Below are positions 46,201 to 52,844 of a DNA stretch of 64,000 nucleotides, piece by piece. The stretch is from Solirubrobacter soli DSM 22325 (GTDB taxonomy: Bacteria; Actinomycetota; Thermoleophilia; Solirubrobacterales; Solirubrobacteraceae): assembly GCF_000423665.1 (NCBI RefSeq), contig NZ_AUIK01000020.1:1-64000 (forward strand), read 5' to 3'. The notes under the pieces were generated by a model. The model saw only the letters and a program-made list of their open reading frames with translations. It was not told the origin of the DNA and did no database searches. Positions within the stretch are counted from its first letter, which is position 1. The number at the start of each line of letters is the position of its first letter. Position numbers and translations under genes: made by a program.

Positions 46201-47252
46201 CCACGCCCGCGCCCCGGTGGCAGCAGCGCCCGCGCCGTGGCCGGCCCGCGCACCTCGACCGCGACGTCGCGCGCCAGCTCGAGCAGATCGCGGTGCAGGA
46301 GGAAGAACCCCGCGAGACCGAGCACGTCGATCACCCGCAGCTCCTCGATCAGCCGCGCGTGCGCCGCGCCGTGGTTCGCCGAGCCGGTCGGGTAGCGCAC
46401 CTCCAGCAGCGACCAGCACAGCTCGGACAGCTTGCGTGACGCCGACGGGTCCTCCGCCCCCGGATAGCGATAACCGAGGTCCGCCGTGAGGTCGAACCTC
46501 AGCCGCTCGGCCAGTTCGCCCGATTCGGCGACCGCCGCCGCATGCCCTTCGAAGCGCGCGGCCATCGCCTTCGGCGTCGACAGCACGTGCGCGGTGTTGC
46601 CGCGCCGCACCGGCTCGGACGCATCCAGCGTCAGGTGATGGCGCAACGCCACGAACGCGTCCTGCAGCGGCGCGCGCGAGCGCGCGTGGGTGTGCACGTT
46701 GCCGGTCGCCACCGTCGGCACCCCCAGCCGCCCGGCCAGCTGCGCCAGCTCCCGGTTGCGCGAGCGGTCGTGGCGCTGGAACGGCCGTTGCAGCTCCACC
46801 CGCAGGTGGTCGGGCCCGAATGTGTCGAGCAGGCGGCGCAGCGTCGGCTCGTCATGAACGCCGTGGTCCGCGCACCCGCTCAGCAGCACGAGGCCGGCCG
46901 AGTACTCCTCGAGCGTCTCCAGCGGCACCGCCGGCGGTGGCTCGTGTTTCTCGCGGTCGTACTTGTGCGCCCGCGTGACGATCCGGCACAGGTTCCGCCA
47001 CCCGACGCCGTTCTCGACCAGCAGCGTGACGTGACGACCGTCGACGAGGTCCATCTCGACCCCGTGGATCGCCCGCAGGCCGAGCGGCTTGGCCGCCATC
47101 GCGAACTCCATCGAGCCCGAGACCCCGTTGTGGTCGACCACCGCCATCGCCGAATGCCCCAGCTCCGCCGCGGCCGCGGCCAGCTCGGATGGCGACGACG
47201 CTCCGTCCAGGAAGGAGAAGGCGGTGTGGGCGTGGAGCTCGACATACGGCAC
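43206..47252 (-). CDS. dnaE2: Error-prone DNA polymerase DnaE2
   Basis: The 1348-residue protein is a C-family polymerase of the DnaE2/ImuC type, which copies damaged DNA after SOS induction. It opens with a PHP domain (YVELHAHTAFSFLDGAS, AVVDHNGVSG). The catalytic Asp motif is LPDIDLDFPRDVREK, and another acidic element is AGFLKIDLLGLG. The C-terminal OB fold starts near VKLGGLVVARQRPGTAKG. A ~190-residue low-complexity insert, including a 30-bp repeat array, lies between CTVEWVPEMG (near 856) and GLGFILGVKEEE (near 1064), making it longer than the usual ~1050-1150. The GTG at 47252 lies at the edge of an SOS box; another GTG is at 47258. Confidence 0.93.
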   Translation of the reverse strand: MPYVELHAHTAFSFLDGASSPSELAAAAAELGHSAMAVVDHNGVSGSMEFAMAAKPLGLRAIHGVEMDLVDGRHVTLLVENGVGWRNLCRIVTRAHKYDREKHEPPPAVPLETLEEYSAGLVLLSGCADHGVHDEPTLRRLLDTFGPDHLRVELQRPFQRHDRSRNRELAQLAGRLGVPTVATGNVHTHARSRAPLQDAFVALRHHLTLDASEPVRRGNTAHVLSTPKAMAARFEGHAAAVAESGELAERLRFDLTADLGYRYPGAEDPSASRKLSELCWSLLEVRYPTGSANHGAAHARLIEELRVIDVLGLAGFFLLHRDLLELARDVAVEVRGPATARALLPPGRGRGSSVSSIVCYLTGLSHIDPIANDLFLGRFLNEELNALPDIDLDFPRDVREKLIPRVHDRYGKERSALVAAFPTFRSRGAIRELGKVLGLPPGELERVARGAEPWAVKNVGRDVEVAMGVEPTGEPGPFVDPDARANAFAMSTSEWLAMVNGKRPDQAEAHETSPETHSYDHLPGRWRWLARLCDEAYGLPRHLSQHSGGMIVSTRPLIDCCPVLPAAMEGRQLCQWDKDSCADAGFLKIDLLGLGMLSAVERCVEEIGRVRGERVDLSRIPYDDAETYDAIQVADTMGVFQIESRAQMASLLRTRPRSLEDLTIQVAIVRPGPILGGAVNPYISRLQTLRENPDYVVPYEHESLRGVLNDTLGTIIFQDQVIEVAMAFAGFSPGEAEGLRRAMSRKRSAEAIEAYHQRFLDGAMATHGVGEDVAERVYGMIVGFSGFGFPKAHGAAFGLLAYQSTWLRVHHGPEFLCALMNEQPMGFYAPDTLAHEAQRRGIALAPPDVNASQALCTVEWVPEMGEIPPLADARWSGAPGEPPAPEGVTPARLREATHPPLAAVPTPQAGPGAAATLPAGPGAAATLPAGLGAAATPPAGLGAAATPPAGPGAAAALGAAARLAAGAAPGVDAAPPATAHFAAGEDLAHLSAVARSSAGTAGILLGAGGREPSELADAAATSSPAGSASPGGGAVSPLLPAQRAAAARHSGAPTGAPSAVVRLGLGFILGVKEEEVKALVAAREEGGPFRSLADLASRAGAGRPSLDRLAWAGACDSLIGGSSEHARRTALWQLGVAVPGERLLEGTQLALPLEVPDAPALRPLTPWESMIGDYATTGLTLGPHPMQLLRPSLEPGTLSIGDLARLPHNTAVKLGGLVVARQRPGTAKGIVFLLLEDEFGTINLIVPPDLYEANRLTVRGEPLLLCEGRLEKLPQAGGGINVFVKGVRPLVAPQEQAAEVVALAEKRVAAAATGRGEGAQGGREAASTMGEFRQVSPPIQSFASGRRR
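44401..44538. repeat. 30-bp tandem repeat inside dnaE2
   Basis: Four full 30-bp units (44401-44520) with few changes, plus a partial one, encode a 10-residue Ala/Gly/Pro-rich unit (PAGPGAAATL-like). The array stays in frame. It lies in the low-complexity insert of the polymerase. Confidence 0.85.
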
Positions 47253-47265
47253 GAACACATGTTCG
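47252..47265. promoter_or_regulatory. LexA (SOS) box at the dnaE2 start
   Basis: CGAACACATGTTCG matches the actinobacterial SOS consensus CGAAC-N4-GTTCG. It covers the likely -10 (GAACAT on the minus strand) and touches the GTG start of dnaE2, so bound LexA would block transcription. Confidence 0.85.
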
Positions 47266-47278
47266 CAGCCGGGTCGGA

Positions 47279-47292
47279 CGAACTCACGTTCG
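47279..47292. promoter_or_regulatory. Second LexA (SOS) box upstream of dnaE2
   Basis: CGAACTCACGTTCG also fits CGAAC-N4-GTTCG. Its centre is 27 bp upstream of the first box. It overlaps the stop codon of an MFS remnant. A tandem pair would allow cooperative LexA binding. Confidence 0.6.
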
Positions 47293-47451
47293 CAGCTGCC
47301 GGATCGCGGGCACCGACAGCAGCGAGCCGTTGACGACGACGAGCGAGGCGACCGCCGCCCACAGCGCGGGCGAGAGCCCGATCGCCGCCGCGATCGGCCC
47401 CCATATCGCCATCCCCACCGGGACCCCTCGCGAGTCAGCGTAAGGCCCGTG
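47284..47451 (-). pseudogene. C-terminal remnant of an MFS transporter
   Basis: The open stretch before the stop at 47284 reads GMAIWGPIAAAIGLSPALW, then AAVASLVVVNGSLLSVPAIRQ, LRT and stop. This looks like the last membrane helix and the short basic tail of an MFS exporter of the EntS/MFS_3 kind. Only ~56 codons remain before an in-frame stop at 47452. Upstream DNA is occupied by the divergent GNAT gene. It is read as a deleted transporter whose 3' end became the dnaE2 promoter region. The assignment rests on pattern only. Confidence 0.5.
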
Positions 47452-47469
47452 TCAGGTAGAACCGGGGAT

Positions 47470-48003
47470 GTGGACCAGATCGAGACGCCGCGGCTGCTCC
47501 TCCGACCGTTCCGGCGGGACGATGCCGTGCTCGTCCATCGCGTGTACTCCGACCCCGAGGTCATGCGCTACGTGGCGACCGGACCGATGGCCGACCTGGC
47601 GGTCACCGAGCGGCTGCTCGCGGACTACCAGGCGCACCAGAAGCGGCTCGGGTACTCGTTCTGGGCGGTGATCGAGCGGTCCTCGGGCGCGCTGATCGGC
47701 GACGCCGGCCTGTACCGGACGCCGACGGGCGAGGTCGAGCTCGGCTACACGCTGGGCGCGGAGTGGTGGGGACGCGGGTACGCGACCGAGGCCGCCTCGG
47801 CGTGGCTGGAGTGCGCGTTCTCGTCGCTCGGGATCTTCGAGGTCGTCGCGCTGGCCGAGCCCGCGAACGTCGCCTCACTGCACGTGCTGGAGAAGCTCGG
47901 GATGCGACGGACGGGCGAGCGGATCGCGTTCGGGCGCCCGCACACGGTCTTTCGCAAGAAGCGGGTGCCGAGTGGCGCGGCGATCCCGTCGAGGACGCAC
48001 TAG
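47470..48003 (+). CDS. GNAT-family N-acetyltransferase (RimJ/RimL-like)
   Basis: The 177-residue protein has the RimJ/RimL-type GNAT fold: an N-terminal IETPRLLLRPFRRDDA, the beta4 strand, the acetyl-CoA loop GAEWWGRGYATEAASAWLECAF and the ending ANVASLHVLEKLGMRRTGE. It transfers an acetyl group from acetyl-CoA to an unknown amine, possibly a protein N-terminus or a small molecule. The GTG at 47470 is used without a clear ribosome binding site, so the mRNA may be leaderless. It lies between the two SOS units but on the other strand. It overlaps the convergent SMI1/KNR4 gene by 4 bp. Confidence 0.9.
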   Translation: MDQIETPRLLLRPFRRDDAVLVHRVYSDPEVMRYVATGPMADLAVTERLLADYQAHQKRLGYSFWAVIERSSGALIGDAGLYRTPTGEVELGYTLGAEWWGRGYATEAASAWLECAFSSLGIFEVVALAEPANVASLHVLEKLGMRRTGERIAFGRPHTVFRKKRVPSGAAIPSRTH

Positions 48004-48533
48004 ACACCGAGCGTCCCTCCGAACCATCCGAGCCACAGTCCGCGCAGGTCGCGTGCCACGGTCCGGCGCTGGGCCGTGATCCGGTTGTAGTGGAGCGCAC
48101 CGGTGCCCTGCAGCGGCAGGCAGAACCACCCGCTCCCCGCATCGTCGCCGACGAGTAGCAGGTCCCGCGGGCGTTCCGCCTCGAAGTTCTCGTCCACGAG
48201 GCGCTCGAGCGACCACGCGTACCAGTGGTGGCTGTCGATGTCATAGATGCCGTCCGTCGCCCCGAGAAACTCGGCGAGCTCCGGCGACAGCCGCAGCCCG
48301 AGGCTTCCCTCCGCGGCGGCCAGCGCGTGGCGGGAGCAGCCCGGAGGCAGGAGGACGTCGGGCGCGACGAGCTCGAGCTCCGCTCGCCAGTCGAACGCTC
48401 CTCCCCCGCCACCGTGGCTCTCTCGTGGATACCCGACCGCGCGCAGCCGCGCGCCGCCGCCACCACCGATCGCGCCGCCTGAGAGCCCGCCGCCGGCCAC
48501 CACCCGCAACCGCGGCGCCTCACCGCTGCGCAT
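48000..48533 (-). CDS. SMI1/KNR4 (SUKH)-like protein in the imuB operon
   Basis: The 177-residue protein has an N-terminal Gly-rich region of ~60 residues and then a SMI1/KNR4-like domain. The domain features are LPPGCSRHALAAAEGSLGLRLSPELAEFLGATDGIYD, a middle WYAWSLERLVDENF, LLLVGDDAGSGWFCLP and a C-terminal Trp-rich end. SUKH proteins are often immunity proteins against polymorphic toxins. Here no toxin gene is beside it. Its ATG overlaps the DUF6504 gene end by 14 bp, so it is read as the third gene of a LexA-controlled operon. The domain call is moderate. Confidence 0.65.
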   Translation of the reverse strand: MRSGEAPRLRVVAGGGLSGGAIGGGGGARLRAVGYPRESHGGGGGAFDWRAELELVAPDVLLPPGCSRHALAAAEGSLGLRLSPELAEFLGATDGIYDIDSHHWYAWSLERLVDENFEAERPRDLLLVGDDAGSGWFCLPLQGTGALHYNRITAQRRTVARDLRGLWLGWFGGTLGV

Positions 48534-49035
48534 ACCAGCGTCCCTCGATGAGGTCGCGAAACACGACCAGGTCCCGTCCATCACCGGTCACCACCTCCCA
48601 GTACCGCCGTCTCAGCGGCGCATCGGTCCACCATCGGTCCTCCACCAGCCACGACTCCCGCACCGCGTCGACCTCGCGCTTCTCGATCTTCAGCGGGCGC
48701 CCGGTGTCATCCGCCTTCACCCGCACCGCCTTGGGCTTGGCGAGGCGCCGCGGCCCACGACTCGCGATGGGCTCGATGCCCACCGCCGCCGGTGTGACCG
48801 CCCCGGCCGGACGCCGCGCGCTTGCGCCATCCGGCGCCACGCGCCGCGAGCCGCCGCGTGGTGTCTCCCCACCCCGCGGCGCGGGCCGCGACGCGCGGGC
48901 GTCCTCGTCGCCCGGCGGCGCGGGCCACGACGCGCGGGCGTTGTCATCGCTCGGCGGCACGCGTCGCGGGCCGCCGTGGGCGGGCGGCGGGCCGGCCGGT
49001 GGGCGGCTCGGCGGGTGGCCGCGCTCAGCGGTCAT
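48520..49035 (-). CDS. DUF6504 family protein, mutasome operon
   Basis: The 171-residue protein has a disordered, Pro/Arg-rich N-terminal ~100 residues with imperfect repeats (RASWPAPPGDEDARASRPAP). The C-terminal ~60 residues are the conserved part: REVDAVRESWLVEDRWWTDA, then LRRRYWEVVTGDGRDLVVFRD and a closing LIEGRWYAQR. That pattern is typical of DUF6504 proteins, which sit after ImuB in actinobacteria, as here. The function is unknown; a role with ImuB/DnaE2 is inferred from synteny. A TGGAGG lies before the ATG at 49035. The 67-bp leader from imuB holds an 8-bp inverted repeat. Confidence 0.75.
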   Translation of the reverse strand: MTAERGHPPSRPPAGPPPAHGGPRRVPPSDDNARASWPAPPGDEDARASRPAPRGGETPRGGSRRVAPDGASARRPAGAVTPAAVGIEPIASRGPRRLAKPKAVRVKADDTGRPLKIEKREVDAVRESWLVEDRWWTDAPLRRRYWEVVTGDGRDLVVFRDLIEGRWYAQR

Positions 49036-49051
49036 CGTTGCCTCCAGAGGA

Positions 49052-49100
49052 GGGGTGCGCGACGTTTGTCCGGACAGGCCGAGCGAACGTGACGCACCCC
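49052..49100 (-). other. Inverted repeat between imuB and DUF6504
   Basis: GGGGTGCG (49052-49059) and CGCACCCC (49093-49100) form an 8-bp stem around a 33-nt loop in the 67-bp gap. It could weaken transcription or stabilise the imuB message. The role is not shown. Confidence 0.35.
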
Positions 49101-49102
49101 CA

Positions 49103-50707
49103 TCACGGCTCCCACGGGGCGAGCGCGAGGCGGCGTTCCGGCACGCGCGAGTCGGGGTCCACGGCGAGGATGCGCAGGGCGGCGTCCGGACCCGCCGCCG
49201 CGCGGGTCTGGCGGACGGCTTCGCGCAGGCGGGCGCGGCGGATTGTCGCCGGCTCGGCCAGCAGCGAGCGCTGATCGCCACTCGGCGGGCCGAACGCCTC
49301 CACGCGCAGGCGCAGCGAGTCCGCCGGCGCGGGCAGCTCCGTGAGCCGGCCGGTGATCGCGAGCCGCATCCGGCGCGGGTCGGCCAGCGCTTCCCGGAAG
49401 GTCATCTGCGACCGCCACGTCCCCCCGCCCACGAGCGCGGCCGACAGCACGACCGCGCGCACCGTTCGCCCGCGGCGCTCCGGGCGGGCGAGGACACGGT
49501 CGATCAGCATTCCCAGCGCCCGCTCCAGCTGTGGCCCCGAGGCCGACTCCGGCAACTCGAGCACCTCCTCCAACCGCTCGGACGGCACCCGCGGGCGCAG
49601 CGGCGTGTCCTTCCCACGGGCGAGGTCGCGGGCGAGTGGGCCCGCCGGGCCGAAGCGATCCGCCAGCTGCGCGCGCGAGAGCGCCGCGAGCTCTCCCAGC
49701 GTCGCGATCCCGAACCGCTCCAGCGACTCGGGCAGCGCGGCGACCTCCGGCCGCGCGTTCAGCAGCGAGACCGGCAGCGGCGCGAGATAGGCGGCGAGCC
49801 GCGCGGGCGCCTCCGGCGCGATCTCCGGTCGCCGCGCACGCGCCCGGTGCGCCGCGGCGAGCGCCGCGAACCGCGACGGCGCCGCCCCGACCCGCCCCGC
49901 CCCGGACGACGCCGCACCGCCCTGGGCCGCGCCGATCCTCCCCACGCTCGCCACCCCGGTTCCCCCGCCGGGAGAGCCCAGGCCGCGTGTAGTGGGGCCG
50001 CCGCCGCCCGGCGGGGCGATCTCCACCGGCGCGCTGCCGAAGGGGATGATCTCGCCGACGCGCGCGGGAGAGGCGGGGGCGCCACCGGGCACGGCGGTGC
50101 GCGGGGGCGCGGCGGCGCCACGCGCGGGTGAGGCGGGAGCGCCACCGGGCACGGCGGTGCGCGGGGGCGCGGCGGCGCCACGCGCGGGTGAGGCGGGAGC
50201 GCCACCGGGCACGGCGGTGCGCGGGGGCGCGGCGGCGTCGCGCGCGGGTGAGGCGGGGGCGCGTGGAGGCGCGGCGAAGGAGTTCGCGAACGGGGGTGTC
50301 GTCGCGCGTGTGGCGGCGGCGAGGGCGCGGCGGGCGGCCGTGATCACGGCCTCGGCGGACCCACCGTGGACGCCGCGCAGGCCCTTCTCCTCGAACCAGG
50401 CGATGCCCGGGTGCTCGGACTCGACCGCCGCGCCGATGCCTTCAAGGGCGGCGACGATGCGTTCCCAGGCGTCCGCGACACCCGCGGGATCGGGCGTGAC
50501 GAGGCGCAGGGTAGGACAGCGGGCGAGGGCCTCCCCCAACCGCAGGCCGGCGCGGACGCCGTAGGCCTCGGCGGCGGCGGAGGTCTCGCCGATCAGGGGC
50601 TCCCGCCCGATCTCGGGAGCGAGGGCGAGTGGGCCCGAGGCGAGGGCTTCGCGACCGCCGGCGGCGACCGCCAACTCGAAGCGCGGGAGAAGGATGCAGA
50701 CGACCAT
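49103..50707 (-). CDS. imuB: ImuB-like Y-family protein, likely catalytically inactive
   Basis: This 534-residue protein is a DinB-like Y-family member of the ImuB type. It opens MVVCILLPRFELAVAAGGRE; where an active polymerase has the catalytic Asp (DMDAFFA-like), here there is Arg-Phe. The second catalytic motif is also not recognisable (GIAWFEEKGLRGVHG). It is therefore expected to act as a scaffold that joins DnaE2 to the clamp. A low-complexity insert, partly a 60-bp repeat array, fills residues ~135-275. Little finger-like sequences (LVGGGTWRSQMTFREALA) follow. The ATG at 50707 lies 4 bp from an SOS box. No ImuA gene was found. Confidence 0.85.
   Translation of the reverse strand: MVVCILLPRFELAVAAGGREALASGPLALAPEIGREPLIGETSAAAEAYGVRAGLRLGEALARCPTLRLVTPDPAGVADAWERIVAALEGIGAAVESEHPGIAWFEEKGLRGVHGGSAEAVITAARRALAAATRATTPPFANSFAAPPRAPASPARDAAAPPRTAVPGGAPASPARGAAAPPRTAVPGGAPASPARGAAAPPRTAVPGGAPASPARVGEIIPFGSAPVEIAPPGGGGPTTRGLGSPGGGTGVASVGRIGAAQGGAASSGAGRVGAAPSRFAALAAAHRARARRPEIAPEAPARLAAYLAPLPVSLLNARPEVAALPESLERFGIATLGELAALSRAQLADRFGPAGPLARDLARGKDTPLRPRVPSERLEEVLELPESASGPQLERALGMLIDRVLARPERRGRTVRAVVLSAALVGGGTWRSQMTFREALADPRRMRLAITGRLTELPAPADSLRLRVEAFGPPSGDQRSLLAEPATIRRARLREAVRQTRAAAGPDAALRILAVDPDSRVPERRLALAPWEP
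50061..50260. repeat. 60-bp tandem repeat inside imuB
   Basis: About three 60-bp units, of which two (50101-50160 and 50161-50220) are identical and one is slightly diverged. They encode a 20-residue Ala/Pro-rich unit (PPRTAVPGGAPASPARGAAA) and keep the frame. Confidence 0.85.
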
Positions 50708-50711
50708 GTGT

Positions 50712-50725
50712 CGAACACATGTTCG
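50712..50725. promoter_or_regulatory. LexA (SOS) box at the imuB start
   Basis: CGAACACATGTTCG fits CGAAC-N4-GTTCG exactly and is identical to the box at dnaE2. It ends 4 bp before the imuB ATG. The flanking DNA for 19 bp further is also the same as at dnaE2 with one change. Confidence 0.85.
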
Positions 50726-50869
50726 CATCCGGGTCGGACGAACTTTTCGGCCTGTCGCAGTCCCGACGCCCGCTCGCCTGCATCCGCGTGACCGGCTCGA
50801 CCCGCACCGCCGGCCCTGTCTCGATCACAGTGAATTAACGCTCGGAGCGGCAAGACTCTTGAAAGTAGG

Positions 50870-50893
50870 TGGGGCCCCGAAGGGCCCCACCCG
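50870..50893 (-). terminator. Hairpin terminator of rnpB
   Basis: A perfect 10-bp stem (GGTGGGGCCC with GGGCCCCACC) closes the tetraloop CGAA on the plus strand (UUCG on the RNA). It lies 5 bp after the rnpB 3' end and is followed by TACTTTC on the minus strand. Confidence 0.85.
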
Positions 50894-50898
50894 TAGCG

Positions 50899-51215
50899 AA
50901 TCTGTAAGCCGGATTCTGTCTTGAGCAACCATCCATCTCTGCGACCGACCTGGACCTTGGCGGGCAACCTGCAAACGGTCCGGCTTGGTCTTGCATCAGG
51001 TGGGGTTTGCCTGGCCGCCGCGTCACCGCGACGCCGGTGCGCTCTTACCGCACCATTTCAACCTTGCCGGGCCACGCTTGCGCGCGGCCTTAGGCGGTGT
51101 CTTTTCTGTGGCACTTTCCCGCGAGTTTCCCCGGGTCGGCGTTACCGACCACCTTGCCCTGCGATGTCCGGACTTTCCTCGAGGGCCGTCGGCCCCCGCG
51201 GCTGCTCGATCCGCC
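50899..51215 (-). ncRNA. rnpB: RNase P RNA (rnpB), type A-like
   Basis: The minus strand carries the conserved RNase P RNA blocks in order: GAGGAAAGUCCGGAC with GCAGGGCAAGG, GGUAACGCCGACC, GGGAAAGUGCCACAGAAA, GGUUGAAAUGGUGCGGUAAG with AGCGCACCG, AGGCAAACCCCAC, and the 3' ACAGAAUCCGGCUUACAGAU. The ends are set by a 6-bp P1 helix between CGGAUC at the 5' end and GAUUCG at the 3' end. A TACTTT -10 at 51221-51226 places the start near 51215. At ~317 nt it is shorter than many type A RNAs, so the 5' end may be off by some bases. It is the catalytic RNA of tRNA 5' maturation. Confidence 0.9.
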
Positions 51216-51297
51216 AGGTCAAAGTAGCTGGTTGTGACGGTACGGTGATCGGAACGTCACGAAGCCGTCCGGGACGCCGAACACACTGGACATGAGC

Positions 51298-51495
51298 ATG
51301 TACGACGTCGTCTATATCGACGCGCACGGGGACGAGACGCCCGTGGCACGACAGCTCGACGACCGCAAGGACGCCGCGGAGGTCGCGCGGCAGGCCGCCG
51401 CCGAACGCGGCGCCGGCCGGATGGTCCTGCCGGGTTCGAGCCGTCTGCCGAACTGCGTCTGCGTCATTCCCGTTCCGCCCGCAGAAGCCGCGTAG
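51298..51495 (+). CDS. Small conserved-looking protein, function unknown
   Basis: The 65-residue protein (MYDVVYIDAHGDETPVARQL at the start) ends in RMVLPGSSRLPNCVCVIPVP. It has an alpha/beta-like pattern, two close Cys and no signal. The composition and ordered pattern look like a real protein rather than a chance reading frame. An in-frame ATG at 51292 would add two residues. It is divergent from rnpB and lies upstream of the 3-hydroxyacyl-CoA dehydrogenase gene. I do not recognise a named family. Confidence 0.6.
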   Translation: MYDVVYIDAHGDETPVARQLDDRKDAAEVARQAAAERGAGRMVLPGSSRLPNCVCVIPVPPAEAA

Positions 51496-51567
51496 CACCA
51501 GCCGCTCCGAACGGCCGTTTGGCGTTCGTCCGTGCGTCGGGCCGTCGGTCCGCTAGGTTCTGGCGCC

Positions 51568-52416
51568 ATGCGAGTGGGTGTGATCGGTGGCGGCCTGATG
51601 GGGTCGGGGATCGCGGAGGTGTGCGCGCGGTCGGGTGTGGACGTGACCGTCGTCGAGGCCGACGACGAACGAGCGGAGCGCTCACGCGCCGCGATCGAGC
51701 GCTCACTGGCGCGCGCGGTCAAGTCGGGCAAGCTCGATGACGACGGCAAGGCCGCCGCTCTCGAGCACCTGGCCGTTACCTCGGTGTTCGAGGACATCGA
51801 AGGCGTCGACGCGGCGATCGAGGCCGTGGTCGAGAACGAGCAGCTCAAGCGCGACGTCTTCCGGCGTCTGGACGAGCTGCTCCCCGACGCGCAGTTCCTC
51901 GCCTCGAACACGTCGTCGGTGCCGATCATGAAGCTCGGCGCGGAGACCAAGCATCCGGGCCGCGTCCTCGGCATGCACTTCTTCAACCCGGTGCCGGTGC
52001 TGCCGCTGGTCGAGCTGGTCACGTCGATCATGACCGAGCCCGAGACCGTCGAGTCCGTGCGCGGCTTTGCCGAGGGCACGCTCGGCAAGCAGTGCATCGA
52101 CTCGCAGGATCGCGCCGGCTTCGTCGTCAACGCCCTGCTCATCCCGTACCTGCTGAGCGCGATCCGGATGTACGAGTCCGGCTTCGCGTCCAAGGAGGAC
52201 ATCGACCAGGGCATGGTCCTCGGCTGTGCGCACCCCATGGGCCCGCTGCGGTTGTCGGATCTGATCGGGTTGGACACGCTGCTGGCGGTCTCCGAATCGC
52301 TCTATGACGAGTTCCGCGACCCCGCCTCCGTCGCCCCGGCGCTGCTGAACCGGATGGTCGAGGCAGGTCTCCTCGGCCGGAAGTCCGGGCGAGGCTTCTA
52401 CGACTATTCGAAGTAA
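51568..52416 (+). CDS. 3-hydroxybutyryl-CoA dehydrogenase family protein
   Basis: The 282-residue enzyme has the N-terminal NAD-binding motif GGGLMGSGIAEVCARSG and the 3-hydroxyacyl-CoA dehydrogenase core: ENEQLKRDVF, ASNTSS, GMHFFNPVPVLPLVE and RAGFVVNALLIPYL, with the C-terminal helical dimer domain ending GRKSGRGFYDY. It oxidises 3-hydroxyacyl-CoA (probably short-chain) with NAD(P). The ATG at 51568 fits the motif position; a TAGGTT 8 bp upstream suggests a leaderless mRNA. It stands alone, so it could be in butyrate/PHB or phenylacetate routes. Confidence 0.92.
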   Translation: MRVGVIGGGLMGSGIAEVCARSGVDVTVVEADDERAERSRAAIERSLARAVKSGKLDDDGKAAALEHLAVTSVFEDIEGVDAAIEAVVENEQLKRDVFRRLDELLPDAQFLASNTSSVPIMKLGAETKHPGRVLGMHFFNPVPVLPLVELVTSIMTEPETVESVRGFAEGTLGKQCIDSQDRAGFVVNALLIPYLLSAIRMYESGFASKEDIDQGMVLGCAHPMGPLRLSDLIGLDTLLAVSESLYDEFRDPASVAPALLNRMVEAGLLGRKSGRGFYDYSK

Positions 52417-52453
52417 GGCGCGCGCGGCGACAGGGCCGCGTGACCGGCGAGCG

Positions 52454-52834
52454 TCAGCCGAGGATCGAGGAGTGGCGGGCGACGACCTGCCACTTCCCAT
52501 CGCGGCGTGACCACACATCGGTCAGCCGGAACACGTTCGACAGGTTGTTCTGATCCCAGCTCGCCATCTGCGAGTACCGCGCGTGGATGACACCGGTGTC
52601 CCCGAAGACGTCGATGTCCATGTGCTCATACGCGAACGACACGATCGTGTAGCCCTCGCGCGCCGCGTCCATCCACTGCTGACGCGACATCGGCTCGGGA
52701 TACAGGTGGATCGCGGTGAACCGGAAGCCGGGCGCGACCAGCTCCTCGAGCCGGTCCATGTCGCGCGCCTGCATCGCGGCCATCCACTCCTGCTCGAGCT
52801 CCGCGAGCTCCGTCCGATCCGCCGAGTCGCTCAT
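52454..52834 (-). CDS. NTF2-like (DUF4440) protein
   Basis: The 126-residue protein has the SnoaL/NTF2-like fold, visible as ELEQEWMAAMQARDMDRLEELVAPGFRFT, VFGDTGVIHARYSQ and FRLTDVWSRRDGKWQVVARHSS. The family includes small enzymes and ligand-binding proteins. No catalytic residue can be picked by eye. It follows the zinc-ribbon gene by 10 bp on the same strand, so it may belong to the lexA transcript, but that is not proven. Confidence 0.85.
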   Translation of the reverse strand: MSDSADRTELAELEQEWMAAMQARDMDRLEELVAPGFRFTAIHLYPEPMSRQQWMDAAREGYTIVSFAYEHMDIDVFGDTGVIHARYSQMASWDQNNLSNVFRLTDVWSRRDGKWQVVARHSSILG

Positions 52835-52844
52835 CGCGCGGAAG

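Noticed and set aside
50729..50838. A possible ImuA gene upstream of imuB
   Set aside because: Only short frames exist between imuB and rnpB, with no RecA-like motif. ImuA is not in this window.
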